A stretch of DNA of 30,589 nt, taken from the NCBI GenBank assembly GCA_001929475.1, contig LXFE01000750.1:1-30589 (forward strand), given 5' to 3'. The notes below the pieces were generated by a model. It made no database searches and was not told the origin of the DNA. It was given only the letters and a program-made list of their open reading frames with translations. Shown here in pieces: positions 9,890 through 18,778 of the stretch. Every line of letters begins with the position of its first letter. Position 1 is the first letter of the stretch. The translations under genes were made by a program, and so were the position numbers. This stretch comes from Neolecta irregularis DAH-3 (taxonomy: Eukaryota; Ascomycota; Neolectomycetes; Neolectales; Neolectaceae).

Positions 9890-10275
9890 CTATGCAGCCC
9901 TTCTCCTCCCATGTCTCCCTAACCGCCTTTCTACCGGCCTCGCCTGCCCGCCTTGCCAGTCCATCTCGCCCGCCTCTTCCATCTCACCCTCCTCACGCTC
10001 TTCTCGCCCGCCTCTCCTGTCTGTCACTCCTGCCTCTCCCGCCCGACTCGAGCAGCAGTGCACGGCCAGGGCGAGTAGCGCAAAGGCGACGCTGCGCCAG
10101 GCTGCCACCGAAGAGTACAGCCGTGGGTTCGCGGGCAGCTGGCGGTGAGCAGCCAGCGTCCACAGCAGCAGCACGGCCAGCTCCGCGCCCGCAATAGCTG
10201 CCGCTGCTCCAAACTCCGCCGTGTGCAGCAGGGGCGGCCATGCAAGCCCTGGCAGCGACGTAATCGACCATCACA
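9890..10275. other. GC-rich island adjoining the truncated paralogue
   Basis: Strongly GC-rich compared with both flanks. The first part is C/T-rich on the plus strand. On the minus strand one frame gives a hydrophobic, Ala/Leu-rich membrane-like peptide (AIAGAELAVLLLWTLAAHRQ and beyond). It ends about 30 bp before homology to the tandem gene family starts, so it may be the insertion that removed the first part of that copy. No family recognised. Confidence 0.4.
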
Positions 10276-10304
10276 GATCACATGATTTCTATCTCGAGGT
10301 TATG

Positions 10305-11345
10305 GATGCGCACGACAATGCCTGTTGATACCATACTTTTGCCATTCTTTTACCTTGCTTGAAATGGGAATGTGTCGAATGTTTGCCACATCTGAGGCAA
10401 ACTGGAACTCAAATCCTTCTGGTTCCGAGATTGAAGTGCAGTTATATGTATAAGAGCTTGCAAGTAATAATAGATTTCTGATAACTAGGACGCGTCAGCC
10501 AGAACAAGTTCATGACATTACTGCAAGGTTTTCTCACAATGATGATATGCCTGAAGAAGATTGGGCTATTGAGATTCAAACTAGATATGGGCTATTGGAA
10601 GGATATCCCGATCAAAAAAGGTTGGATCAAGATGTTCCAAGGGTCTGCAACATTGCAATTCATGGAAATCCACCAATGTCAGTAAATATTGGACGAGAAC
10701 TTTTGGACCTAACCCTAAATTCATGGGCAGAGCATTCGACCAACTCAGACATCTTATCGGCCAACTCACACGTTTTATCAGAAGGGGTTCACACTATTGT
10801 ATTGACTTTTCTCGAGATATTCAGCAAGAGTGCTGATCAAGATGTGACCGCTTTATATGATCCAACCAAGACGATGCTTTTCATTCAAAGTAAAGACTGG
10901 TACCTGCTTATCTCTTCATTTGGCCCTGGACAATACGAAATATTACAGCACACTAAATCAGTAAACAATCTTATCCAACATACGATGGTAGCAAACAACC
11001 TTGAAATCGACAATGACCAGAAGATTCGTGCTTTGAAATCTTTTCAAGAAGCAGTGGTGGTGTTGATCCGCATACTAAGATTCCAGATTATGCTGACGAA
11101 GGGAATGGCGTTTTTACTCTCGAACATGACGAGCAATCGATTGCAACAGTCGTATTGACCACTGTTGCAAACGCGCTCCTCCAACCTGTACCTTTAGATA
11201 ACCCTTCGTTTCCGTTGGACCAGGACATAATATTTTATCGCGATATCGTAACAGCAGTGCTCTCTAGTGTGTATGAAAAGCTGGTCGGTTCCACAAAGTT
11301 TGTTACAAAAGGCCCAAACTGGTGCTTTAACTGACACAACAAAAT
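10305..11345 (+). pseudogene. Decayed 5'-truncated copy of the tandem secreted-protein family
   Basis: Homologous to the genes at 11844 and 16147. Exon 1 homology begins inside the cysteine module near 10305, so the signal peptide and first half are gone. The paralogues' 39-nt intron is still recognisable (the nearest GT-AG span is 41 nt), but splicing it gives the wrong phase and an immediate stop. The long exon 2 homology (from about 10480, open from 10547) keeps blocks such as IVLTFLEIFSKSADQD and MLFIQSKDWYLL. It loses frame near 11050 by a 1-nt deletion relative to the paralogues, with another gap near 11275. Loss of the start, intron-phase error and frameshifts together support a pseudogene. 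It lies directly next to a GC-rich island. Confidence 0.85.
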
Positions 11346-11396
11346 ATCGGCAGAGGAAATTCATATTGGGGTTCGCGTTCATCTTTAATCAGTGTC

Positions 11397-11446
11397 CCAA
11401 ACACCCCATCCCATACACGGGGGGGTATGGGGTGGATGGGTGGTGG
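11397..11446. repeat. Imperfect G/C-rich hairpin
   Basis: A C-rich left arm (ACACCCCATCCCATACAC) and a G-rich right arm with GTATGGGGTGGATGGGTG fold into an imperfect hairpin with a G-run at its tip. It lies just after the decayed paralogue. It could be a transposon remnant or a structured 3' element; no function is claimed. Confidence 0.35.
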
Positions 11447-11774
11447 AGTTTGTATTTCCACACTTGAGAACAGACCGCAATAAATATCATAGCTCAAACT
11501 ATTACTGCAACATGGATTTAATCAACTGTACTTCTTACCCTTCTCCACTTCTTTTAGGCTAATCTATTTCTAGAAAGGATATCCTTCTCCATACCATGCT
11601 CATAAGCACTCATGTGTTCCCACAATATCAGGCTTAAGGCAGTTGCGACTATCTGTTATCATTTTCTTTGTTGAACTAAAGATTCTTTATATGATTGCAG
11701 GTGTTATTGCCGCCGATTCAAGGAGTTGGAGACTCGGATGAAAATTTTAAGTTGGAAATTTACGGGTATTCGGA

Positions 11775-11843
11775 GCACTGAAACAAATTCCCTATACAAA
11801 CCCCACAATTCACCTGGGTCGCCCTAGTTTTAATTTATCCAAC
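11775..11843 (+). promoter_or_regulatory. Conserved upstream block of the tandem family (copy B)
   Basis: The bases before the ATG at 11844 match those before the ATG at 16147. The shared words, in order, are an AAATTCCC...ATA block, a CCC.ACAAT block, a GGTCGCCCTAGT block at about -26, and TTATCCAAC touching the ATG. Conservation of this flank beside diverged coding sequence suggests the duplications carried the core promoter and leader. Confidence 0.5.
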
Positions 11844-13112
11844 ATGATGTTTTCAAAACTCTTCTGTTTGATCACAATTTGTCCTCTGACTTGCATGGCA
11901 TCAGATCTCGACTATTTCAAAGAGATTTCAAGTGGTTTTTCCAAAGTCACTGTCGGCCCTCCGAAATTATCACAGTCACGTCTCATGGATATGAATCAGG
12001 ACGAAGCAATGGAAGAATGCGCGCGACAATGCCGGTTGGTGGAATACTTTTGCCATTCTTTTGCTGTGCTCAGAGATTCGAATGGATTAGGATGTATAAT
12101 GTTTACTTCATCTGAGGCAGAATCCATCTCTATCCCTTTTAATCACGAGTTTGAACTCTTGGCATTATATGAGTAAGAGCTTGCAAGTAATGATATATTT
12201 CTGATAACTAGGATACGTCAGCCAGAACGACTCCAAAACCTTGTTGCAAGGTTTTCTCACAATAATCAAAAACCTGCAAGAGATTGGGCAAGTGAGATCC
12301 TAACTAAATATGGGATATTATCGCTGGCAACGTCTCTCGAACAAAAACAATTAGATCAACATGTTCTAATGGTCTGCAAAACTGCCATACATGGCGAACC
12401 ACCAGTGACGAAAGATTTTAGACAAACAATTTCTGGGAAACTCACTGCGGAACAACACCCTCTTTCGAACAAAGAAATTATGGACATTGTAAAATCATGG
12501 GCACAGCTTTCGAGTAATTCAGAAACATTTTCCGAAGGATTCGACACTATTGTATTAACATTTCTCGCGATATTCAGCAAGAATGCTGATCAAGATGCGA
12601 TCCCTTTTTACGATCCAACCCACAAGATGCTTTTCATTCAAAGTAAAGACTTGTACCTGCTTGTCGTTTCATTCGGCCCTGACCGTTACGAAATATTACG
12701 GCACTTTAAATCATTAAACAATCTTATCCAAACTACGATAACAGGAAACAATAAAATCGACGATGTCCAGAAGAATCATGCTTTGGAGTTATTTAAAAAG
12801 ATCGTGACTCATGTTGATCAGCATGCTACTCTGCCTTATCCTCCAAAAAGGTATATGGCTACTGCCGATAATAACGACGAGCAATTGATTGCAGCAGCGG
12901 TATTGACTACTGTAACAAAGGCACTCCTTCCACCTCTATCTGGTGTAACCCTAATTAAATTGTATGCGGAAGAGGCAATCTTTTATCGCGATCTTGTAAC
13001 AGCAGTGCTCTCTAGCATATATGGAAAGATTCAAGCTAGTTCGTTCCAAAAGAGTTTAGCCGGTAAGACCAAAACTGGCGCTTTCCTTGACATTATCATC
13101 AATTGTAAGTGA
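11844..13112 (+). CDS. Tandem-family secreted protein, copy B (PAN/apple-like cysteine module + unknown domain)
   Basis: Exons 11844-12172 and 12212-13112 joined by a 39-nt intron with a CTGATAAC branch-like site (409 aa). Residues 1-20 form a signal peptide ending near CMAS. Residues about 50-95 carry a C-x3-C spacing, then FCHSF and a further Cys (ECARQCRL...YFCHSF...GCIMF). This resembles the core of PAN/apple modules, which bind proteins or sugars. The rest, mainly exon 2, is a domain of about 300 residues that I do not recognise, with conserved FSEGFDTIVLTFLAIFSKNA and KMLFIQSKDLYLL. Unspliced, exon 1 stops at once, and the join restores phase exactly as in copy C. A possible second intron (38 nt) begins at the GTAAGT near the stop and would change the last residues. 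No transmembrane segment beyond the leader is evident. Confidence 0.85.
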
Positions 13113-13513
13113 TACTTGATTCAAAGCGAAAGTCAAACGCAGCTGGGTTTGTAACAGTTTTTGTATGCAAGATAATAGTAGGATTCTGCTAGTAATTAAA
13201 TTTACGTTTGTGATCTATGATGAATTGAACGTCTAGCGCACCTAGATTTATACATAAACTTGAGAATTACGATAACCAATAGTAGAACAGAGGGAAAAGT
13301 GAAAGCAATATAATCAAACGTGAAAAAAGAGTCAGAGTAGCCAGCTGGTGTTATGTAGTCTATCCAATTAGTGGGGTATTGACATGTAATATCCCAGAGT
13401 ATGAAGTAGTAAACTGTGGAGGTGATAGGAGGTCAAGAGATGAAATTGACTGTCGCATTTGGCAATACTCGTAAGTAGTACTGCTTTGTGTCTTTAGAAA
13501 AAATAATATATAT

Positions 13514-13585
13514 CGTCAAACCTGGATATAACGAATGTGGCTTGGCAACGTTTCCAGTTCGTTATAACGAGGATTCGTTGTATGG
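13514..13585. mobile_element. pogo/Tigger-like terminal fragment
   Basis: Carries TATAACGAA and its perfect reverse complement TTCGTTATA about 20 bp apart, after an AAACCTGG lead. The 'tataacgaa' style of terminal and subterminal repeat is typical of pogo-type Tc1/mariner elements. No transposase is present; the family assignment is by resemblance. Confidence 0.4.
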
Positions 13586-13834
13586 AGATGGCCAAATAGA
13601 AAATAAACAAGATCCAAGCAAATCCAAACCAAATGAATCGGAGAGGAAAATAACTTTATTCTACCATCTATATCTGGATGATGATGTACATGCCATTTTT
13701 GGCTACATCTCCCTTGACTATGAGAGAAAGTCCCAACATCATGTCTTCTATTACAACATAACCAGATGATATCCAATGAATTCGCTTCAGAATCTCTTGT
13801 TTGGATTCAAAAAGTGGTCATCCTGGGGGCCGGG

Positions 13835-14120
13835 GCCTTAGTCTGGGTAATTGCAAGCATGTGACAAGATTGATTCCCTTGAGCAGTTGAAACAAAGTAG
13901 TTCCACTGTAACACAAACAGATGTAAGTATTGAAGCCCAACTGCCCAGATATGAATAAGACAAAAGTTATATTGTTTCTAGCTGAAGGATTGGTGAACTT
14001 TTGGGACATACATAGTATTGGTGAACTTGGCTAGGTCTGGACCGCCAAACTATATCCTTCCGTATTGATAAGTCAGGGGTATACGTCTACAACAGATGAC
14101 GAGCAGCAATACCTCAAGAA
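13835..14120. repeat. Degenerate dispersed repeat, copy c
   Basis: Best match is to copy a: 'taagtattgaag' then 'gaataagac', 'ggtgaacttggctaggtc', 'ccgtattgataag' and 'ggggtatacgtctacaac' occur in the same order. Boundaries are approximate. Confidence 0.45.
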
Positions 14121-14352
14121 AGGAGCTTAATTAACCCAAGAGCAACATTTCCATATAACATAGCAGATTTAGAGACTGCAAGGATACGTGCTCTTTGATA
14201 GAGCATTGATAAAGTTTTAACTTACTAAGGTAGGACTAGTTAGTGCTTGGCAAAAAAACCGGTCAAGAGATTGTTAGCACACAGGTGCCAATCAGTGTCT
14301 ACGGTGAGTTTTGACTGCTTTGACGAAAGGTAGGTTCTTGGTGGAAATGGGG

Positions 14353-14640
14353 TTTAAGCTTTGTTGTGCGAGGCGGGGTCTTGTAGCGAGGAATCAAGTT
14401 ATCAAAGAAAATATTTGACTAGCTATTCAGACAGAATCCTCGTCTATATAAAAGAAACCTTCGCAGCCCTTTTATCCTATCCGCAGAACACACGCTATGC
14501 CAAGTGGCTCAGAAAAACAAAGATGATAAAGTAAAAATAAAATATAAGAACTTCTCTAACCTAGACCCAGTGAGGCAACCGGCCGCATTTCCCCTATAGG
14601 AGAGACCGATGGCGAGCCAGACCGATCCAATGACCTAGTT
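14353..14640 (+). other. Possible orphan exons of a short unknown gene
   Basis: From a TAA at about 14350, one frame stays open for some 60 codons with protein-like sequence (DRILVYIKETFAALLSYPQN) up to 14533. A 36-nt GT...CTAACCTAG intron of the local type would then lead into about 28 more codons ending at a TAA near 14650. No ATG opens the first part, so a 5' exon would be missing. This may be a real small gene, a remnant, or chance. Confidence 0.2.
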
Positions 14641-15885
14641 CTTCAAAGTTAAAATGAAGAAACGCGTAGTGGGTTTTGGCTGACTGCGTGCTGATGACGT
14701 CTAAAAATGCCGCGCAAGATAGTTGATGTAAAATGATTTGACGATATGGGATAGTGATGGGAGTTTGGAAGGAGCGGGAGGGATAACTGTTGGGGTAGAT
14801 AGGGATGCTGGTAGAGGGTGGAGGTGAGGGCGGAGATGAGGTTTGTCGCGGTAAAGGGAAAATGAAGAAATGCGTGCGTGTTGTTCATGTTACTTGCGAC
14901 AAGATGATATGTTACAGTAGCTTTTCTTTATGAATTAAATACTTGTTGGAAGCATATGCATGCTTCTCGAGTCTACAGAAACCCTAGAAATACAGTTGTA
15001 TCAAAAATTCAAAACCCCGGGATAACCCCTCCATTGTCCTATATCCATGCAAAAACATTTGAGGCAAAATAATCCAAGGTTTGTGCCCATAGCGATGCGG
15101 TTTTCACTTGATGCACCATGATTGTATCTTTCGCAAAGTCTGCCTTGCAGCTGAGTCCACTGGCGGGATGGTCGTTGACACGAGACCCCAGGTTGAGGGG
15201 TTGCAGCAGGTGAGCAAGTTGGAGCCAGGAAAGGCACTGCTGCGGGATAGCATCGCATCGGGCGAACCAACTTGAACTATCGCGAAAGTTGAGATCGAAG
15301 TGTTGGCAGGAATAGGCTGTTACTTTTTCTCTTTTCCAGAGAATTATGTTATATGACGATTTTCTTCTAATTTAAGATTTTCAGAGGATGGGGTGACGGT
15401 TGTGATATTTCCGCAGCGTGTTTGCGTTTTAAATTTTTGGTCATCTGGTTTGAGCTGATTAATGGGAAGTGTATAAAGTGAGGAGGATCAAAGCGCACGT
15501 GTGAGGGGACTTGCAGTCGAGACGATGAAGAGATACATACTCGACTCGATAGTTAATAGCGTGCATTGATCTGAAGAATGGTTGTTTGCGGATTTGGGAG
15601 AGCGAGATCGGGTTTCTAAGCGAGGGGGAGCAGTGCGAGGGCGAAACGGCTGAGGACCGGGCAAAAGGTCAGGTAGAGTTCGGCAGAGGCAGAGCAGGCG
15701 TTGGCAGCAGCAGGCGGCGATTCAGATGGAGCAGCGGCGATTCAAGTACCCTTATAAGGAACAATCGAGTCAAGTTGCATAATCTCAGGATTAACTACTG
15801 GTGATAAATAGCTGAAACTGAAACGGACCAAAAATAGAGAAGTGGCTCACGGGCGCAGCAGCAGAACTCTCTCGGAGGGTAAAAC

Positions 15886-16037
15886 CTATACAAACCTGGC
15901 TATAGGGAACCCCCTTATAACGAATCCAACTGGCTTCCAAGATTGATTTATATGGGGTATTTTGCTATCACGATATAACGAATCCGCCTTATAGCGGACT
16001 GAGCACGCTGCGAAGCCACAATCGTTATAACCATTCG
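15886..16037. mobile_element. pogo/Tigger-like repeat fragment
   Basis: Contains TTATAACGAATCC, then ATATAACGAATCCGCC, then TCGTTATAACC, after the lead AAACCTGGCTATAGGG. The lead and repeat match 13514-13585 in the same orientation. It lies just upstream of the conserved promoter block of copy C. Confidence 0.4.
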
Positions 16038-16087
16038 ACTATCTCGAAACATTGAGACTAGAAAGTAAGAGAAACGGAAAACATTTT

Positions 16088-16146
16088 CATGCAAATTCCC
16101 AATATAACCCTACAATCAGGGTCGCCCTAGTCTCGACTTATCCAAC
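16088..16146 (+). promoter_or_regulatory. Conserved upstream block of the tandem family (copy C)
   Basis: Same ordered words as upstream of copy B: AAATTCCC, CCCTACAAT, GGGTCGCCCTAGT and TTATCCAAC immediately before the ATG. This supports the start choice for both genes. Confidence 0.5.
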
Positions 16147-17448
16147 ATGATGTTTCCGAAGCTTTTCTGTTTGAACATGCTTTGTACTCTGACTTGCATG
16201 GCATCAGATCTCGACTATTTCAAAGAGATTTCGGGTGGCTTTTTTGGAGTCACTATAAGCAATCCGAAATCATTACACTCAAATCTCATGGCTATGAAAA
16301 CGGACCAAGCAATAGCAGATTGCGCGCAACAATGCCGGTTGGCGCAATACTTTTGCCATTCTTTTGCCGTGATCAGAAATTCGATTAGACATTCGGAATG
16401 TCTAAGGTTTACCGCATCTGAGGCTGAATTGATCTTTAAACCTTTTAAATACTTTGAAGAATACTTTGAAGTCTTGGCATTATATGTGTAGGAGCTTGCA
16501 TGTAATGATGGATTTCTGATAACTAGGACACTTCACCCAGAAAAAGTTGAAGACGTTGCTGCAAGGTTTTCTCACAATGATGATGTTCCTGAAGGAGATT
16601 GGGCTCGTGAGATTCTAACTAAATATGGGATGTCATCGGGAACAATATCTCGCGAACAATTACAGTTCGATCAAGATGTTCTAATGATCTGCAAAACTGC
16701 CATACATGGCGAACCACCAGTAACGGAAAACTTTAGAAAAACGATTTCTGAGGAACTGGCTTCCCACCATCACCCTCTTTCGAACAAAGAAATTATGGAC
16801 ACTGTAAAATCATGGGCACAGCTTTCGAGTAATTCACAAACCTTTTCGGAAGGATTTGACACAATTGTGTTGACTTTTCTCGCGATATTCAGCAAGAATG
16901 CTGTTCGAGATGTGGTCACTTTGTACGATCCAACCAACAAGATGCTTTTCATTCAAAGTAAAGACTTGTACCTGCTGATCGTTTCATTCGGCCCTGACCA
17001 TTACGAGATACTAAAGCACACTAAATCTGGAAAAGATCTTATCCAATTGACCATAGCAGCAAGCAAATTTCATGTCGACGATGAACAGAAGAATGATGCT
17101 TTGGGGCTATTTAAAAAAGCTATGGCTCGTGTTGATCCGCATGCTACAATTCCTTATCCTCCAACAAGGAGTGTGGTTAATTACACCAATGACGAGCAAT
17201 GGGTTGCAACCGTCGCACTGGTCTCTGTTGCAAAGGCACTCCTTGTACCTATATATTTCACAATGTCTAAGTCGGACGCGGAGGTAATCTTTTATCGCGA
17301 TCTTGTAACAGCAGTGCTCTCTAGCATATATGGAAAGATTCAAGCTGGTCCGTTCCAAAAGAGTTTGTTCCAAAAGGCCAAAACTGGCGCCTTGACTGAC
17401 ACAACGGTACGTGATAAAAACGATGGTCAGAAGCAGGTGTTTTTGTAA
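16147..17448 (+). CDS. Tandem-family secreted protein, copy C (PAN/apple-like cysteine module + unknown domain)
   Basis: Exons 16147-16487 and 16527-17448 with a 39-nt intron in the same position and phase as copy B (420 aa). The signal peptide is near-identical to B (start MMFPKLFCLNML, end CMASD). The cysteine module is kept (DCAQQCRL...YFCHSF...ECLRF). The exon 2 domain is closely related, with FSEGFDTIVLTFLAIFSKNA identical. The C-terminal 20 or so residues differ. A GT...AG span of 30 nt beginning GTACGTGATA aligns with the possible second intron of copy B, but the frame is open through it, so splicing there is uncertain. The 3' flank is conserved with B to about 17520, so the duplication unit was larger than the gene. 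Function unknown; secretion is inferred from the leader. Confidence 0.85.
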
Positions 17449-17539
17449 CAGTTTTATATGCAAGATAGTAGCAGGCTTGATCTAATAATCAAGTTTACTT
17501 TTGTAATCTATGATGAATTGTTAATGAGTGATTATGAGA

Positions 17540-17770
17540 TATCTGTACTCTGAGGTCCTGTAAGTGGTTCGCTTGGGGTACAAATATGACTAGGTTTAAT
17601 TGTCTAACCTATGTTATATGAACCTAACCCAGGCTAGGTATATGTGGTTCCCTTCTTTATATACCCTCTTGTTTAATGCCGTCAATATCACTAAGCCACT
17701 TGCCGTATTGGTAAGAATATACCCTGTATCCTTGCAGATGGAACGGAAGACAATTAGTTATCAAGTAATG
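17540..17770. repeat. Degenerate dispersed repeat, copy d
   Basis: Contains 'tgaacctaacccaggctaggtata', 'cttgccgtattggtaag' and a 'ggtaagaatataccctgta' segment in the family order. It starts just beyond the conserved 3' flank of copy C. Confidence 0.4.
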
Positions 17771-17831
17771 TTCAGCTTAGAGAGGATGAAGTATAGGTAA
17801 GAGATATACTAGTCTCATGAATCAATCGACT

Positions 17832-17895
17832 GCCCGCCGGAGGGTCTCCGGCGGGCGGGCGGGTCAAAACGACCTGCCGGTGGGTGGGCGGATGG
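17832..17895. repeat. GC-rich perfect hairpin plus GGGC repeats
   Basis: An 11-bp perfect inverted repeat (GCCCGCCGGAG at 17832-17842 against 17846-17856) with a 3-nt loop, followed by GGGC-rich repeats and a CGACCTGCC segment. It stands out in AT-rich surroundings. It resembles subterminal repeats of DNA transposons, or may act as a structural barrier. Class not assigned. Confidence 0.45.
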
Positions 17896-18368
17896 TCTTT
17901 TTGACAGTTTATATAGGTGCGATGCCAAATTCACTAGATAACCAAAATTGCTAATATAAAACGATTTCTATCTGGCCATTTCTTTCGTTGGTGAAGTATG
18001 CTTCACTTACTCTCACAAAGTTTACGTCGAATCATCGTGGATGTCACGTGATCAGTGACTAATCTTGCGAGCTTAACTTCGAGCAAATTGCATTCAGTTC
18101 ACAGTTGAACAACCAACCAACGTATTCAAACGAAACAAGCACTGTCGGGATCAGAATTTAAAGGCGAAAATAATGGTCTGCCAAGAAATTCAATACAAGA
18201 AAGGCAAAGGGGGGACCTTTGAACAACATCAATCACATGGAAGAAATATTTCCAAACCCCCATACAACCAAACCAACCTAACAGCCTGCCAGAGCACTCT
18301 TTTGGATCTCTTGGTGGGACACACTGCTGGAAATTTGGCATGGGTGGCGTCGGGCTAGACAAAATATT
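17896..18368. other. Intergenic sequence before the tRNA
   Basis: Only short frames and no domain or exon pattern that I recognise. This is the boundary between the repeat-rich half and the compact conserved block. Confidence 0.4.
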
Positions 18369-18459
18369 TGGAGGCACCGGGAATCGAACCCGGAACCTTC
18401 TCCAACTCAGGATCGAAACTCAATGCTAAGAAGATGTTATACCATTAAACCATGCCCCC
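18369..18459 (-). tRNA. tRNA-Ala (AGC) with a 19-nt intron
   Basis: The minus strand folds into a full cloverleaf. A 7-bp acceptor stem carries a G3:U70 wobble pair, the classic alanine identity element, and A73 as discriminator. The D arm is GTT/AAC. The anticodon stem TCTTC/GGAGA encloses TT-AGC-A-[intron]-T. The T arm is CCGGG-TTCGATT-CCCGG, with a good B box. The intron sits one base 3' of the anticodon, the standard eukaryotic position. CCA is not encoded. 91 nt in all, 72 nt mature. Confidence 0.93.
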
Positions 18460-18715
18460 GATTGAATGACAGAGAGAAGTGTATGACACTATTGATCACG
18501 CATTGTAATCTGCATGCGGCAGTTTTTTGGACAAAATCCCTCCCTCTTATGTCATTGTTATCGTAGCCTCAGAATCCGCGACATTCTACCGGATTTGGAA
18601 ATCATCGAAGTTGTTTGTGCGGGCAGCATAATATCAGCTCAAAAAATGTCCATTTATACCAGCCTAATGTTTTGTTATAATGCTATCTCTCGAGGAAACA
18701 ATCCAGATTAAATAT
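18460..18715. other. Short intergenic region
   Basis: No gene recognised. Includes the 5' flank of the tRNA and the 3' flank of the F-box gene. Confidence 0.4.
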
Positions 18716-18778
18716 AGAGGAATATTTTCGAGCTATACCGTCTTCGAGCTATACCGTATAGCTCGAAAATATTCCTCT
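18716..18778. repeat. 22-bp perfect inverted repeat overlapping the F-box gene stop
   Basis: 18716-18737 and 18757-18778 are perfect reverse complements around a 19-nt loop. The 14-mer TTCGAGCTATACCG is also directly repeated (18727-18740 and 18743-18756). The right part encodes the last codons of the F-box gene, whose TAG is at 18751-18749. It looks like a fold-back duplication and could act as an RNA hairpin in the 3' UTR. Confidence 0.9.

Larger units (their letters stand above)
13113..16146. other. 3-kb gap between the two intact tandem copies
   Basis: No intact gene recognised. It contains the 3' flank conserved between copies B and C (to about 13230), a TATAACGAA-bearing element (13514-13585), dispersed repeat copy c (13835-14120), a possible orphan exon pair (14353-14640) and another TATAACGAA element (15886-16037). 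The 15590-15740 stretch is somewhat GC-rich without a convincing frame. Confidence 0.45.

Noticed and set aside
13488-13769. Overlapping plus- and minus-strand frames near 13.5-13.8 kb
   Set aside because: They run through the TATAACGAA element, and neither strand shows protein-family features.
15001-15270. 89-codon minus-strand frame
   Set aside because: Mixed composition with no recognisable motif, and no exon-like continuation on either side.
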